A DNA stretch of 50,672 bases from a virus. Below are positions 42,514 through 50,167 of this stretch, one piece after another. Within the stretch, counting starts at the first letter, position 1. Each line of letters opens with the position of its first letter. The DNA is taken from positions 1-50,672 of the IMG/VR virus record IMGVR_UViG_3300022851_000017; one strand, 5' to 3'. The notes under the pieces were generated by a model. The model had not been told where the DNA came from, made no database searches, and was given only the letters and a program-made list of their open reading frames with translations. A program made the translations under genes and the position numbers.

Positions 42514-42536
42514 GAGGGAGTTTACTCCCTTTTTTT
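42514..42536 (+). terminator. Intrinsic terminator
   Basis: Stem AGGGAGT (42515-42521) and ACTCCCT (42524-42530) with a two-base loop, T run to 42536. Tight loop but strong T tract. Confidence 0.85.
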
Positions 42537-42545
42537 ATAATATTG

Positions 42546-42555
42546 AGTATTTATA
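42546..42555 (+). promoter_or_regulatory. AGTATTTATA motif, putative phage promoter
   Basis: Exact match 9 bases after the terminator and 10 bases before the ATG at 42566. Confidence 0.62.
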
Positions 42556-42565
42556 ATTAAAAGTA

Positions 42566-42778
42566 ATGGCTAAAGATTTAACCCAAAAAGAAGTAACCGA
42601 TATAGTGAAAGACGAAATTAAGTCATTCGCTAGAAATGAGTTAACTAAAGAAATCGAAAAAATACTAACATCTGGTAAGGGTAATGATGTCATGAAAGAT
42701 GAAATAAAAGCAGCACTCTCTTCACTATATAAGTTTATGTGGACAAAAAGAGATGTATGGAAAAGTAACATAAGATAA
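42566..42778 (+). CDS. Small helical protein
   Basis: A 70-residue protein that is probably entirely helical (KEVTDIVKDEIKSFARNELT, then IKAALSSLYKFMWTKRDVWK). The middle carries a short Gly/Lys-rich turn (TSGKGND). No known family. It is the first gene after a motif and lies 6 bases before the 1,013-residue gene, so it may be a partner, chaperone or a small virion protein for it. Confidence 0.7.
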   Translation: MAKDLTQKEVTDIVKDEIKSFARNELTKEIEKILTSGKGNDVMKDEIKAALSSLYKFMWTKRDVWKSNIR

Positions 42779-42784
42779 AGTATA

Positions 42785-45700
42785 ATGGATAATCCAATCA
42801 GAAAAGAACCAACAGAATTAGGTAAAAGCTTTGAAACTCAAACTAAGTTTGCTAATACTAATGCACAATTTAATATTAATGAAGTGGACAGGGCACTTAA
42901 TGAGAAAGAGGAGTCATTAAAGAAAAAAATCTTTAGTCTTGATAGAATGGAAGCTCTGGTTCATACTGATCCTAAATTATCATCAATATATGCTGATATG
43001 TCTGAAGATGGGGAAGAAAAATATGGTTATCATCATAATGAAACCGTTATGAATATCATATTCAATGACCATGTACTGAACGATGCAACATATCTACGGA
43101 AATATAAAAAAGCTACACCTCAAGAGAAAAAAAGAAGAGACCAAGCAGGTATAGATAAACTAAAAAAAGATTTAAATCCTGATTCAGAGAAAGAAGAGAA
43201 AAATGAAGTAAAAACTCATGGTAATTTTTCTGTTGTTGATGGGTTTGGTTATGATCAAGAAAGAGACGGTACTATGGAAACAAAAAGAAAATATGACGTT
43301 GATGAAACAACAAGTGCTGGCGGTGCCCCTACTGCTGGTGGCGGTGCTCCTGCAAGTGGTAGTGGTTCATATGAAACTCCCTATGCTTTTAGGGGCAATA
43401 AAAAACACGCAGTTCTTGATAAACCTTTATGGCAAGGTGGTGAAATTCTAGAAAATCATATTACTGACCCTAAGTTATTTAAAATGATTTTTGAGTCATT
43501 AGATAATGAGAATGAATTAGATGAGGCTGAGATTGTTGAAACTCAAGGAGTACATCGGCTTAAACCTGATGAATTAATGGGATTAGCTAATGAAGTTGGT
43601 GACTCTGAGAATCCAGAAAGAATTTTGAAGTCTTTTATTGGGGCAAGAGTCGAGACTAAGGGAAATGTTGATGAATATGGTAATTCACTTTTACTTGGAT
43701 ATAAAGCGATATACGAACAGGTAAAAACACTTATTGATTCTTATAGATATCAAGAGGGTACTGATGAATTTTCTAATTTGTATGATTTATTTCAGGTACT
43801 TGGAAACGGGATTGGTGATATGACAAAAACTAGTGGAATCACTACGCCTGAAACATTTTCTAATGTTCATGAAACAGACGATACTCCCAAAGAGGAAATT
43901 CATGAGGCTATTGACGGAAGTGCAGTTAGAGAATATCATTCACAAAGAAGTGGTGAAGAGCCATTCGAAATCAGAGGAGAAAAATGGCAATATGTAAATG
44001 TTATCGATAACGGTAAGGTTGATATTGGTGTATATAAATTTAATCATGACATCGCATATTCATATGAATGGTTTAGAGAAAACGTTTTAGGTGAATCTAA
44101 TGGTGGTGTAAATGAGAATCCAATTGTTGGTGCTATGGCTAGAGGTGCGGGTATGGCAGTAGCAAATAAGATGATGGAAGATGAGGATGTTAATGAAGTT
44201 AGCTTTAACACAGCACATGGTGCAGTAAATAAAGCAGTAGATTACCGTCAGATAGGTAGAGGAGAAGATTTAAGTAATACATATTATAGAGAATATCTAG
44301 GTGCTGAAGTAAATGATTACGGTGGTACAATTAAATCAATAATTGCAATGCAAGATACTATTACCGTAGTTATTAAGTATGATATGAGTCACTATAATAG
44401 TGATGATCTAAGAGGTATGGTTACACGTCTAATGTATGACATTAGTGATGATGAATGGCAATACAAAAAGGGTAACACAATTGATGATATAAGAGATATA
44501 TCGTTAAGCAGGAAAGTAGCGAGGTTACTCTCAAAGATTAGTGTTGATGCTAATCCAGAAACGAAATATTCACACATTAATGCAAATTTTATGGTTGAAT
44601 CAATAATTGATGAAAAACCAGATTCAATGGCAAGAGAAAGAGATGGTGGTCAAATGGGTATGATGGGAGAATCTGAAGAAGTGAACGAAGATGGATTCTG
44701 TAGATCAGATGAGCTTCCTGTTATCGGAAAATTCAAAGGCGAAGATGGTGCTTGTAGGAAAAAGAGCACACAAAAAGATGAAATGATGAAAGGCTCTGGT
44801 GATCGTAATCTAAAACAAAGAAAGAAGAGAGAAACAGAAGACCAAGAAAGAAGAGACAATCAATTCAAAAAATCAACAAAAAAGAAAGAAGAATTACAAA
44901 ACGAAAATATTATGATGGACGAGCTACAAGAGAGTGAAAACCAAATGAATAAACTTAAAGATTTATTATTTGAAGATAGAAAACCTTCAAGCATGGTAAA
45001 TGTTGATAGAATTGGTAAAGAAAACGAAAAGAATAGAAAGCAAGATATGGGCAATAGTGCTCTTGGTGACTTAGTTGACACGGGTGAAATGGCTGTTGAC
45101 CAATACGAAGAAATAAAAGACCCTAAAAAAATGAGTGCTGACTTAGAAAAAGCATCAGAAAAGGAGAGCTTCGAAAATGTGGGTAATTCTGCCAACGAAA
45201 AGGGTGATGAAATACCAAAAAGAAACCACACTGACGATGAAAAGGGAAATGTTGATCTTACTAGATTGGGTATGGAAGACATTACTTATGATAACAAACC
45301 AGATGAAAAATTCGAAGAAAGAATGAAGCAAGACATGGGTGAGGATATCTATAAGTTAAGACAAGAAAAAATGAAACATAGAGCAGGTGCCCCTATGTAT
45401 AATAAAGACACTACTCCTATTGAAGATGGTGATGATAAAGAACAATACAATAAATTTAAGAATGAGTCATATGTTTCTGGTAAATATATGGACGGCTTAA
45501 ATAGAACGCATATAACGAACTTTAAGTTATCTGACACTAAAATAGTCGAGAGCGTAGATGAAAGTGCGGTACTGATCAACACAGACGGTATGGGCAATAC
45601 ATATACGCATACAGTCAATGAGGATGTTGGAATGAGAAACATTATGGACTCATTTAAATTTTATATGCAATCTGGAAGTGTTGTTTCTGTTAAACAAAAG

Positions 45701-45826
45701 CAAGGATTATTAAGTGAGGGTAAGGAAATACAACAATCATCAGTTGATATTGATAAAATCAAGAAACTTACTAACTACAATCCAAACAATGCAATGGGTA
45801 CGAAGAAAAATAGACAAATAAAGTAA
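42785..45826 (+). CDS. Large putative virion protein, multi-segment, unassigned
   Basis: A 1,013-residue acidic protein without a recognised domain. It reads as several segments: a helical N-terminus (~1-140), a linker of Gly/Ala/Pro (SAGGAPTAGGGAPASGSG, ~180-200), two globular stretches (~205-345 and ~380-610, the latter with FNTAHGAVNKAVDYRQIGRG), a Lys/Glu/Arg-rich stretch around 660-720 including GFCRSDELPVIGKFKGEDGA, and a C-terminus (DGLNRTHITNFKLSDTKIVE). Such size, acidity and linkers suggest an internal or structural virion protein. A strong terminator follows, so it is the end of its unit. Confidence 0.72.
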   Translation: MDNPIRKEPTELGKSFETQTKFANTNAQFNINEVDRALNEKEESLKKKIFSLDRMEALVHTDPKLSSIYADMSEDGEEKYGYHHNETVMNIIFNDHVLNDATYLRKYKKATPQEKKRRDQAGIDKLKKDLNPDSEKEEKNEVKTHGNFSVVDGFGYDQERDGTMETKRKYDVDETTSAGGAPTAGGGAPASGSGSYETPYAFRGNKKHAVLDKPLWQGGEILENHITDPKLFKMIFESLDNENELDEAEIVETQGVHRLKPDELMGLANEVGDSENPERILKSFIGARVETKGNVDEYGNSLLLGYKAIYEQVKTLIDSYRYQEGTDEFSNLYDLFQVLGNGIGDMTKTSGITTPETFSNVHETDDTPKEEIHEAIDGSAVREYHSQRSGEEPFEIRGEKWQYVNVIDNGKVDIGVYKFNHDIAYSYEWFRENVLGESNGGVNENPIVGAMARGAGMAVANKMMEDEDVNEVSFNTAHGAVNKAVDYRQIGRGEDLSNTYYREYLGAEVNDYGGTIKSIIAMQDTITVVIKYDMSHYNSDDLRGMVTRLMYDISDDEWQYKKGNTIDDIRDISLSRKVARLLSKISVDANPETKYSHINANFMVESIIDEKPDSMARERDGGQMGMMGESEEVNEDGFCRSDELPVIGKFKGEDGACRKKSTQKDEMMKGSGDRNLKQRKKRETEDQERRDNQFKKSTKKKEELQNENIMMDELQESENQMNKLKDLLFEDRKPSSMVNVDRIGKENEKNRKQDMGNSALGDLVDTGEMAVDQYEEIKDPKKMSADLEKASEKESFENVGNSANEKGDEIPKRNHTDDEKGNVDLTRLGMEDITYDNKPDEKFEERMKQDMGEDIYKLRQEKMKHRAGAPMYNKDTTPIEDGDDKEQYNKFKNESYVSGKYMDGLNRTHITNFKLSDTKIVESVDESAVLINTDGMGNTYTHTVNEDVGMRNIMDSFKFYMQSGSVVSVKQKQGLLSEGKEIQQSSVDIDKIKKLTNYNPNNAMGTKKNRQIK

Positions 45827-45854
45827 TTATTCATAATATTATTTTATTTATCAT

Positions 45855-45886
45855 AAAGAGGGTTTTTAACCCTCTTTTCTTTTTTT
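45855..45886 (+). terminator. Intrinsic terminator before endolysin
   Basis: Stem AAAGAGGGTT (45855-45864) and AACCCTCTTT (45868-45877), three-base loop, then a T-rich run to 45886. Confidence 0.92.
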
Positions 45887-45889
45887 GGT

Positions 45890-45898
45890 GTATTTATT
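45890..45898 (+). promoter_or_regulatory. GTATTTATT motif, putative phage promoter
   Basis: Motif copy 3 bases after the terminator T run and 19 bases before the endolysin ATG (45918). Confidence 0.6.
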
Positions 45899-45917
45899 AT
45901 TAAAGGATTTAATAATT

Positions 45918-46832
45918 ATGGGACTCCTAAAAAAAGGTAAGAAAGGCAAACGTGTAGAAGCATTGCAGAAACTTCTTGTTGAAAATGGAGTACTTACACC
46001 AGTAAACGGAATCTTCGATTCTACTACTGACTATTCAGTAAGATTATATCAATCACAATTAGGTTTAACGGAAGATGGTATTGTGGGTCAAACCACATGG
46101 CAATTACTTAATAAAAATTCCATCAACCAACTTGAATCACATAATAAGATTGATAAGACATCATATGTTCTCACAACTGAAAAGTACTTTCCATTCAAAC
46201 ACAACAAAAAGAGTATTGTATTGCACCATACTAACGGGTGGACAGTAAAAAGAGATGGAACACCATCAATGAATCATTTCGATTGGTGGAATCAAACTGA
46301 TGGTCAAATTTCTACACCATACAGCATCGACTACGATGGAAATATATATGAGCATTACGATCCAGAATTTTGGGCGTATCATTTAGGGCTTGGTAGTGCG
46401 AATAAAAAAAGAGACCAAGAATCAATTGGTATTGAACTAGTCAATGAAGGTCAAATGAGCTTAGACGGAGATCAGTATTATTGGCATCTAGACAGTAAAA
46501 AACTTAAATATAATAGACCAGCAGATAAACCAGTGAATATCCCGTATGGATGGAGAGATCACTATTATTTTGCGCCATATAGTGAAAAACAAGTTCAATC
46601 AACAATATGGTTGACTAATTATCTATGTGAAAAATTCTTTATTGAAAAAGAAACAACAAACTCATTTGGGTTTATGAGAGATATAATTTATGATGGATTT
46701 GAGGGAGTATATACCCACATTAATGTGAGAAAGTACTATCCCGAAAAGGTAAAAGGTAATAAGTGGGACTTATCACCTGCGTTCGACTACGAAAAATTTA
46801 CCGATCAATTGAAATCAGATTTTATTTTCTAA
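45918..46832 (+). CDS. Endolysin: peptidoglycan-binding domain plus N-acetylmuramoyl-L-alanine amidase
   Basis: A 304-residue endolysin. Residues 1-~66 are a PG_binding_1 domain (KGKRVEALQKLLVENGVL, NGIFDSTTDYSVRLYQ, LTEDGIVGQTTWQLL). Residues ~95-300 are an Amidase_2 (T7 lysozyme/PGRP-type) domain: zinc ligands His103/104 (IVLHHTNGW) and His267 (YTHINVRKYYP), and the Asp of KWDLSPAF (Asp284). It cleaves the amide between MurNAc and L-Ala in host peptidoglycan. No signal peptide, so release needs a holin or other membrane protein. The start at 45918 was chosen over an upstream frame because that one opens inside the terminator. A catalytically dead paralogue lies at 40.5 kb. Confidence 0.92.
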   Translation: MGLLKKGKKGKRVEALQKLLVENGVLTPVNGIFDSTTDYSVRLYQSQLGLTEDGIVGQTTWQLLNKNSINQLESHNKIDKTSYVLTTEKYFPFKHNKKSIVLHHTNGWTVKRDGTPSMNHFDWWNQTDGQISTPYSIDYDGNIYEHYDPEFWAYHLGLGSANKKRDQESIGIELVNEGQMSLDGDQYYWHLDSKKLKYNRPADKPVNIPYGWRDHYYFAPYSEKQVQSTIWLTNYLCEKFFIEKETTNSFGFMRDIIYDGFEGVYTHINVRKYYPEKVKGNKWDLSPAFDYEKFTDQLKSDFIF

Positions 46833-46847
46833 CATAAACTAAAAACA

Positions 46848-47342
46848 ATGAGTGATTTATTATACATGTATGACCACACTAATGGTGATGATCATATACT
46901 TAAAGAATTAGATATTTTGAAAAGAATTAAGAGAGAAAATATTGATCACGAAAGATGTAGTCTTTTTAGAGATTTCGTTGTAAATCTAACTCATATTGTC
47001 TACGACACATATCTGGGTGAGGAGTATATAGTAACCCCACATGACATTGAAGGACACTACAGGTGGTGCTTCATTGAAACGTGTAATATCTATTTCGAAC
47101 AGGATTTTCTTTTCTATAGAAACGATGATATTTATGAATTTTTCTTGGAATTCTTCCTTGAATCCTTTTACTTAGAAAAGAAAAAGAAAAATCTTAGTTT
47201 TTGGATTAAACACTGGGATAATCTTTTCAATATTAAGTGCGAGGAAAAGGAAGAAAAAAATATGAACTATTTAATTTCCATTTATAAGTTTTTTAACTTA
47301 TCTTTGGAGGAAGATATGATCATATATAATTTAGAAAATTAA
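46848..47342 (+). CDS. Hypothetical aromatic, acidic protein
   Basis: A 164-residue protein rich in Tyr, Phe, Asp and Glu, not recognised. It has a helical look (LYMYDHTNGDDHILKELDIL, DIYEFFLEFFLESFYLEKKK). Four Cys residues are spread singly through the chain without a CxxC motif. It follows the endolysin by 15 bases and is 3 bases before the next small gene. It may belong to the lysis cluster or be a host-takeover protein; there is no direct clue. Confidence 0.66.
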   Translation: MSDLLYMYDHTNGDDHILKELDILKRIKRENIDHERCSLFRDFVVNLTHIVYDTYLGEEYIVTPHDIEGHYRWCFIETCNIYFEQDFLFYRNDDIYEFFLEFFLESFYLEKKKKNLSFWIKHWDNLFNIKCEEKEEKNMNYLISIYKFFNLSLEEDMIIYNLEN

Positions 47343-47345
47343 TCA

Positions 47346-47582
47346 ATGCAAGAGGATATATTACAATTAAAAGCGGATTTATTAGAGTCAGTTGAAACGA
47401 ATAAGCGTTATTTACATACTGACATAAAGAAATTAGTTCTCCAAGAACATACAGAAATGAGTTATGAGGACAAGTTAGGTTTGTTAATCTCCAAATTTAG
47501 GGGACTTGCCGAGTTGGATGCAGTAAAGGCATATGTTGAATCATATATAAACATCCCACCTAAAGAAAATTCAGATGGATAA
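47346..47582 (+). CDS. Small helical hypothetical protein
   Basis: A 78-residue protein that is predicted mainly helical (EDILQLKADLLESVETNKRY, then YEDKLGLLISKFRGLAELDA). The start is 3 bases after the preceding stop and its end overlaps the next gene by 8 bases, so the order 46848, 47346, 47575 is a coupled set. Function is unknown. Confidence 0.68.
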   Translation: MQEDILQLKADLLESVETNKRYLHTDIKKLVLQEHTEMSYEDKLGLLISKFRGLAELDAVKAYVESYINIPPKENSDG

Positions 47583-47769
47583 TTTATTTTTGTTTTTATT
47601 TCTATTTTTTTCATTATATTTGTTAAGATATTTATCTATAACTATATGGAACTTTATTAGTTTTTACAAAGACTCCACTAGTGGAAAATCAAAAATAATT
47701 GATAGTAAAAATCAATTATTACTGTTTTGGGTATCGATTAGTTATTTTATATTTTACTTAATTAAATAA
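47575..47769 (+). CDS. Small membrane protein, possible holin
   Basis: A 64-residue protein with two likely membrane segments: residues ~4-24 (LFLFLFLFFSLYLLRYLSI) and ~47-63 (QLLLFWVSISYFIFYLI), joined by a short polar loop (SFYKDSTSGKSKIIDSKN). Size and topology fit a small class II holin, and it lies 0.7 kb downstream of the endolysin. No holin family is recognised, so an unrelated membrane protein is also possible. The start overlaps the preceding gene by 8 bases. Confidence 0.6.
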   Translation: MDNLFLFLFLFFSLYLLRYLSITIWNFISFYKDSTSGKSKIIDSKNQLLLFWVSISYFIFYLIK

Positions 47770-47775
47770 AGAATT

Positions 47776-48282
47776 TTGAAAAAGAATATAGTTGAAGAAA
47801 GTCTAAGTGGACTATTGGGTTATTTATTGGAAATCACAAGAAACACATCTGAGGGTTACTATGAAATTAAAATTGCATTCCCAGAAGACTGGGTTTGTGA
47901 TGGATTAAAAGGGGTAATTACTTGTGAAGTGGTAGAAGAAATTTCTGGTGCTCAAATTATTGTAGTTAAACCTGAAAAGGAACCTATTGATATTGATATC
48001 TTAATTGAGTATGCTAAAGCGTTAATTCAATTAAACGAGGACATCATCAAGGAGGATAAGGAGTTTAGAAAAAGAGTTGAAGATCAGAAGGACATTCTGG
48101 CAAAGGAAAAGAAGGAGATGGAGAAAAAGAGGAAGGAAAAACTTTCTGTCTTTATTAACGGTCTAAATAAAACAACAGAACCTTCAACAAAAATCACCAC
48201 CCCAGAACCAGAAGAATCTAAGGAAGAATCTAAGGAAGAGTCTAAAATAGATGAAGACATAGAGAATGAACTCAAAGGATAG
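47776..48282 (+). CDS. Hypothetical protein with acidic/basic coiled-coil tail
   Basis: A 168-residue protein that begins with TTG, the only plausible start for this domain. Residues ~1-75 look globular (LSGLLGYLLEITRNTSEGYY, then YEIKIAFPEDWVCDGLKGVI). Residues ~85-130 are a charged helix (KEDKEFRKRVEDQKDILAKE), followed by a disordered acidic tail with three EESK repeats. The last 17 bases overlap the next gene. The first domain may bind a partner, but I do not know it. Confidence 0.68.
   Translation: MKKNIVEESLSGLLGYLLEITRNTSEGYYEIKIAFPEDWVCDGLKGVITCEVVEEISGAQIIVVKPEKEPIDIDILIEYAKALIQLNEDIIKEDKEFRKRVEDQKDILAKEKKEMEKKRKEKLSVFINGLNKTTEPSTKITTPEPEESKEESKEESKIDEDIENELKG
48211..48246 (+). repeat. 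12-bp repeat, three copies (EESK)
   Basis: GAAGAATCTAAG twice (48211-48222, 48223-48234) plus one variant copy (48235-48246). Each encodes Glu-Glu-Ser-Lys in the tail of the preceding protein. Confidence 0.88.
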
Positions 48283-48508
48283 TAAGTTTGAAGAAGACCT
48301 AAAGAAGGATATTGATGATATACAAAATGTCACAATAAAAAAACTTGACAAGGACATCGAAAAAATCGGAAGAATAGGTCAACATGACTTAGAGTTATAT
48401 GTTGATTTCATTTATGATGAGGGTGAGTCTGAGTTATTAAAAACAAAAGAGAAAAGAAAGTTCAATGAAAGTTTCATTGGTAAATTATTAAAATTTATAT
48501 TTAGATAA
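48266..48508 (+). CDS. Small charged hypothetical protein
   Basis: An 80-residue, acidic-then-basic protein (FEEDLKKDIDDIQNVTIKKL, ending FNESFIGKLLKFIFR). The C-terminal amphipathic, positively charged stretch could touch a membrane. It overlaps the upstream gene by 17 bases and its TAA overlaps the next ATG by one base. No family recognised. Confidence 0.66.
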   Translation: MNSKDSKFEEDLKKDIDDIQNVTIKKLDKDIEKIGRIGQHDLELYVDFIYDEGESELLKTKEKRKFNESFIGKLLKFIFR

Positions 48509-49218
48509 TGTCATTAGGTAAGATTAAAGATTTTGAGTTTCGGGAGAAGGTAATGTTTGTTGAAATAGATACGGTAAACGAGTATTCTAGCCTTTCTGAA
48601 TTTAAAGAGAATAATTCAGTTAAGTATGATAATTGGAGAGACGTTTTACATGATACGTTTCCAAACTATAGTGATGATGATTATTGTGGAAGACATTCAT
48701 ACTCATATACAGTATCCAAAATAGCGAGCATTACTCTTGGTTTTTATTATGAAAATGAATATAAGACACATAGTATTGTTGGTGATGAGGTTAGTATATT
48801 AAAGGAGTTTGTTAATATGATTAATAGGTCTGCAAAAAAATATCCTAATCTATGTGGATTCAATTTAAATACCTACACACTTCCCTTTATTTTTAAGAGG
48901 TTTGCAGTGAATAGATCAAGTATGTTGACACCCAAACAAGAGCCATTATTTTTCCCTGAGTCAATAATTAGACAATCAGATGCGAAACCTTGGGAAAAAA
49001 CATTTATTGATATTGGCGATGCATGGAGTTTTAGTAGTAAATATAACTCCAACCCCAAAACAATTTCAATTTTACTTGGTATTGGCGATCCTGATCTTCT
49101 TACTGAAAAGGATTTAAGAACCCATTACTATAATAATGATGAAGATTTAATTAAGGAAAACGGAATGAAAAAACTAAAAAATTCAATAGGATTAGCATCT
49201 TTTCTAAAGATGATGTAA
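48508..49218 (+). CDS. PolB-exonuclease-like protein, degenerate DEDD residues
   Basis: A 236-residue protein resembling stand-alone 3'-5' exonucleases related to PolB. The ExoI equivalent is FVEIDTVNEY (Glu-Ile-Asp instead of Asp-Ile-Glu). The middle follows the family order (KIASITLGFYYENEYKTHS, then LCGFNLNTYTLPFIFKRFAV), but the usual F-D-x-P of ExoII reads Y-T-L-P, replacing the catalytic Asp by Thr. A Tyr-x3-Asp in HYYNNDED may be ExoIII. Residues needed for two-metal catalysis are thus partly lost. It may still bind DNA ends, or be inactive. It is coupled to the preceding gene by a one-base overlap. Confidence 0.62.
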   Translation: MSLGKIKDFEFREKVMFVEIDTVNEYSSLSEFKENNSVKYDNWRDVLHDTFPNYSDDDYCGRHSYSYTVSKIASITLGFYYENEYKTHSIVGDEVSILKEFVNMINRSAKKYPNLCGFNLNTYTLPFIFKRFAVNRSSMLTPKQEPLFFPESIIRQSDAKPWEKTFIDIGDAWSFSSKYNSNPKTISILLGIGDPDLLTEKDLRTHYYNNDEDLIKENGMKKLKNSIGLASFLKMM

Positions 49219-49235
49219 GTATTCAATCTTCGTTA

Positions 49236-49245
49236 AGTATTTATA
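49236..49245 (+). promoter_or_regulatory. AGTATTTATA motif, putative phage promoter
   Basis: Exact match in the 41-base gap before the membrane protein gene; it ends 14 bases before the ATG (49260). Confidence 0.6.
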
Positions 49246-49259
49246 TAAAAGACGAAGAT

Positions 49260-49625
49260 ATGGAAATCATCAATACCATTATTACATTTATAGAAACTCA
49301 CGAATCATTTTTGATTGAATGGGGTGCTTATTTTTTATTATTGGGGTTTTTATTGAAAAACCTAAAATACTTAAAGCCAACTATACTATGGATTAAGGGT
49401 GGTATTGAAAATGGTGATGGTGTTTTACAAAATAAAGACCTTCAGTTAATGATTTTTACTGGTCTTTGTATATTTATAGTACTTAGTATTACTATATTTC
49501 ATGTAACTTACCCATCGGAGGTTATTTATTCTTGTTTTGGTGGTGCTTTGGGTTCTTATGGGGCTAATGCATTATCTAAGGGCAATTCCAAACCACCAAA
49601 GGACAAAGATATAGGTGAGTTTTAA
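49260..49625 (+). CDS. Membrane protein, holin-like
   Basis: A 121-residue protein with about three hydrophobic segments: ~20-35 (WGAYFLLLGFLL), ~62-81 (QLMIFTGLCIFIVLSITIFH), and a weaker one around 88-103 (VIYSCFGGALGSYGANAL). The tail is hydrophilic (GNSKPPKDKDIGEF). A small multi-pass protein driven by a late-type motif and next to a secreted wall-active-like gene suits a holin or lysis regulator; no family is recognised. It is the alternative holin candidate to the 64-residue protein at 47.6 kb. Confidence 0.62.
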   Translation: MEIINTIITFIETHESFLIEWGAYFLLLGFLLKNLKYLKPTILWIKGGIENGDGVLQNKDLQLMIFTGLCIFIVLSITIFHVTYPSEVIYSCFGGALGSYGANALSKGNSKPPKDKDIGEF

Positions 49626-49666
49626 ACTTTTTCCATATTTTCACGTATTAACATAAAATTTACATT

Positions 49667-50167
49667 ATGAAAAGACCTCATTTATTAATTTTGGGATTAC
49701 TATTCACGTTCATAAATTTTGGTGGTAGTAAAATGGTATCAGGAAAAGATAAAGTTCTTGACACTAGTATGGTAAACTTATATTATGGAATCACAGGTAC
49801 TGTTTATCATGCAGTTACAGATCAAACCGATTCAACACCACTAATAACTGCTGACCTTTCTTTAATTGATACATTAGACGTTGGTGGTCTAAGATGGGTG
49901 GCATTAAGTCGTGATTTAATTTACAATAGGGATATTTGGGGTAGAAATTGGGATGGGAAAATTGAGTTCGGTGATTCAATTTTCATCGATTCTCCATATC
50001 CACAAATAAATGGATGGTGGATTCTCCATGACGTAATGAATAAAAGATACACCAATAGGATTGACTTTCTACAACCAGTCGATGGTCTATATGACAAATG
50101 GACTGGAATTGTAATAAAAGCAAAAAACAGTATTAAATCAAATGAAGTTCATTATGTTGAACCTTAA
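49667..50167 (+). CDS. Secreted 3D/RlpA-like domain protein
   Basis: A 166-residue protein with an N-terminal signal peptide (KRPHLLILGLLFTFINFGGS; no lipobox Cys). The remainder matches a 3D-type double-psi beta barrel: VYHAVTDQTDSTPLITADLS, WVALSRDLIYN, EFGDSIFID, then GWWILHDVMNKRYTNRIDFL. The Asp residues in TDSTPLITAD, the loop GD and HDVMNKR..IDF correspond to the three-Asp signature. The family is linked to peptidoglycan cleavage or binding (RlpA, MltA). It may help degrade the wall from the periplasmic side at lysis. It converges with the last gene, overlapping it by 4 bases. Confidence 0.72.
   Translation: MKRPHLLILGLLFTFINFGGSKMVSGKDKVLDTSMVNLYYGITGTVYHAVTDQTDSTPLITADLSLIDTLDVGGLRWVALSRDLIYNRDIWGRNWDGKIEFGDSIFIDSPYPQINGWWILHDVMNKRYTNRIDFLQPVDGLYDKWTGIVIKAKNSIKSNEVHYVEP

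Noticed and set aside
5231-49245. T4 late promoters directing leftward transcription
   Set aside because: The minus strand reads TATAAATACT, but the sites sit immediately ahead of rightward genes, often after rightward terminators; a leftward role would only give antisense transcripts.
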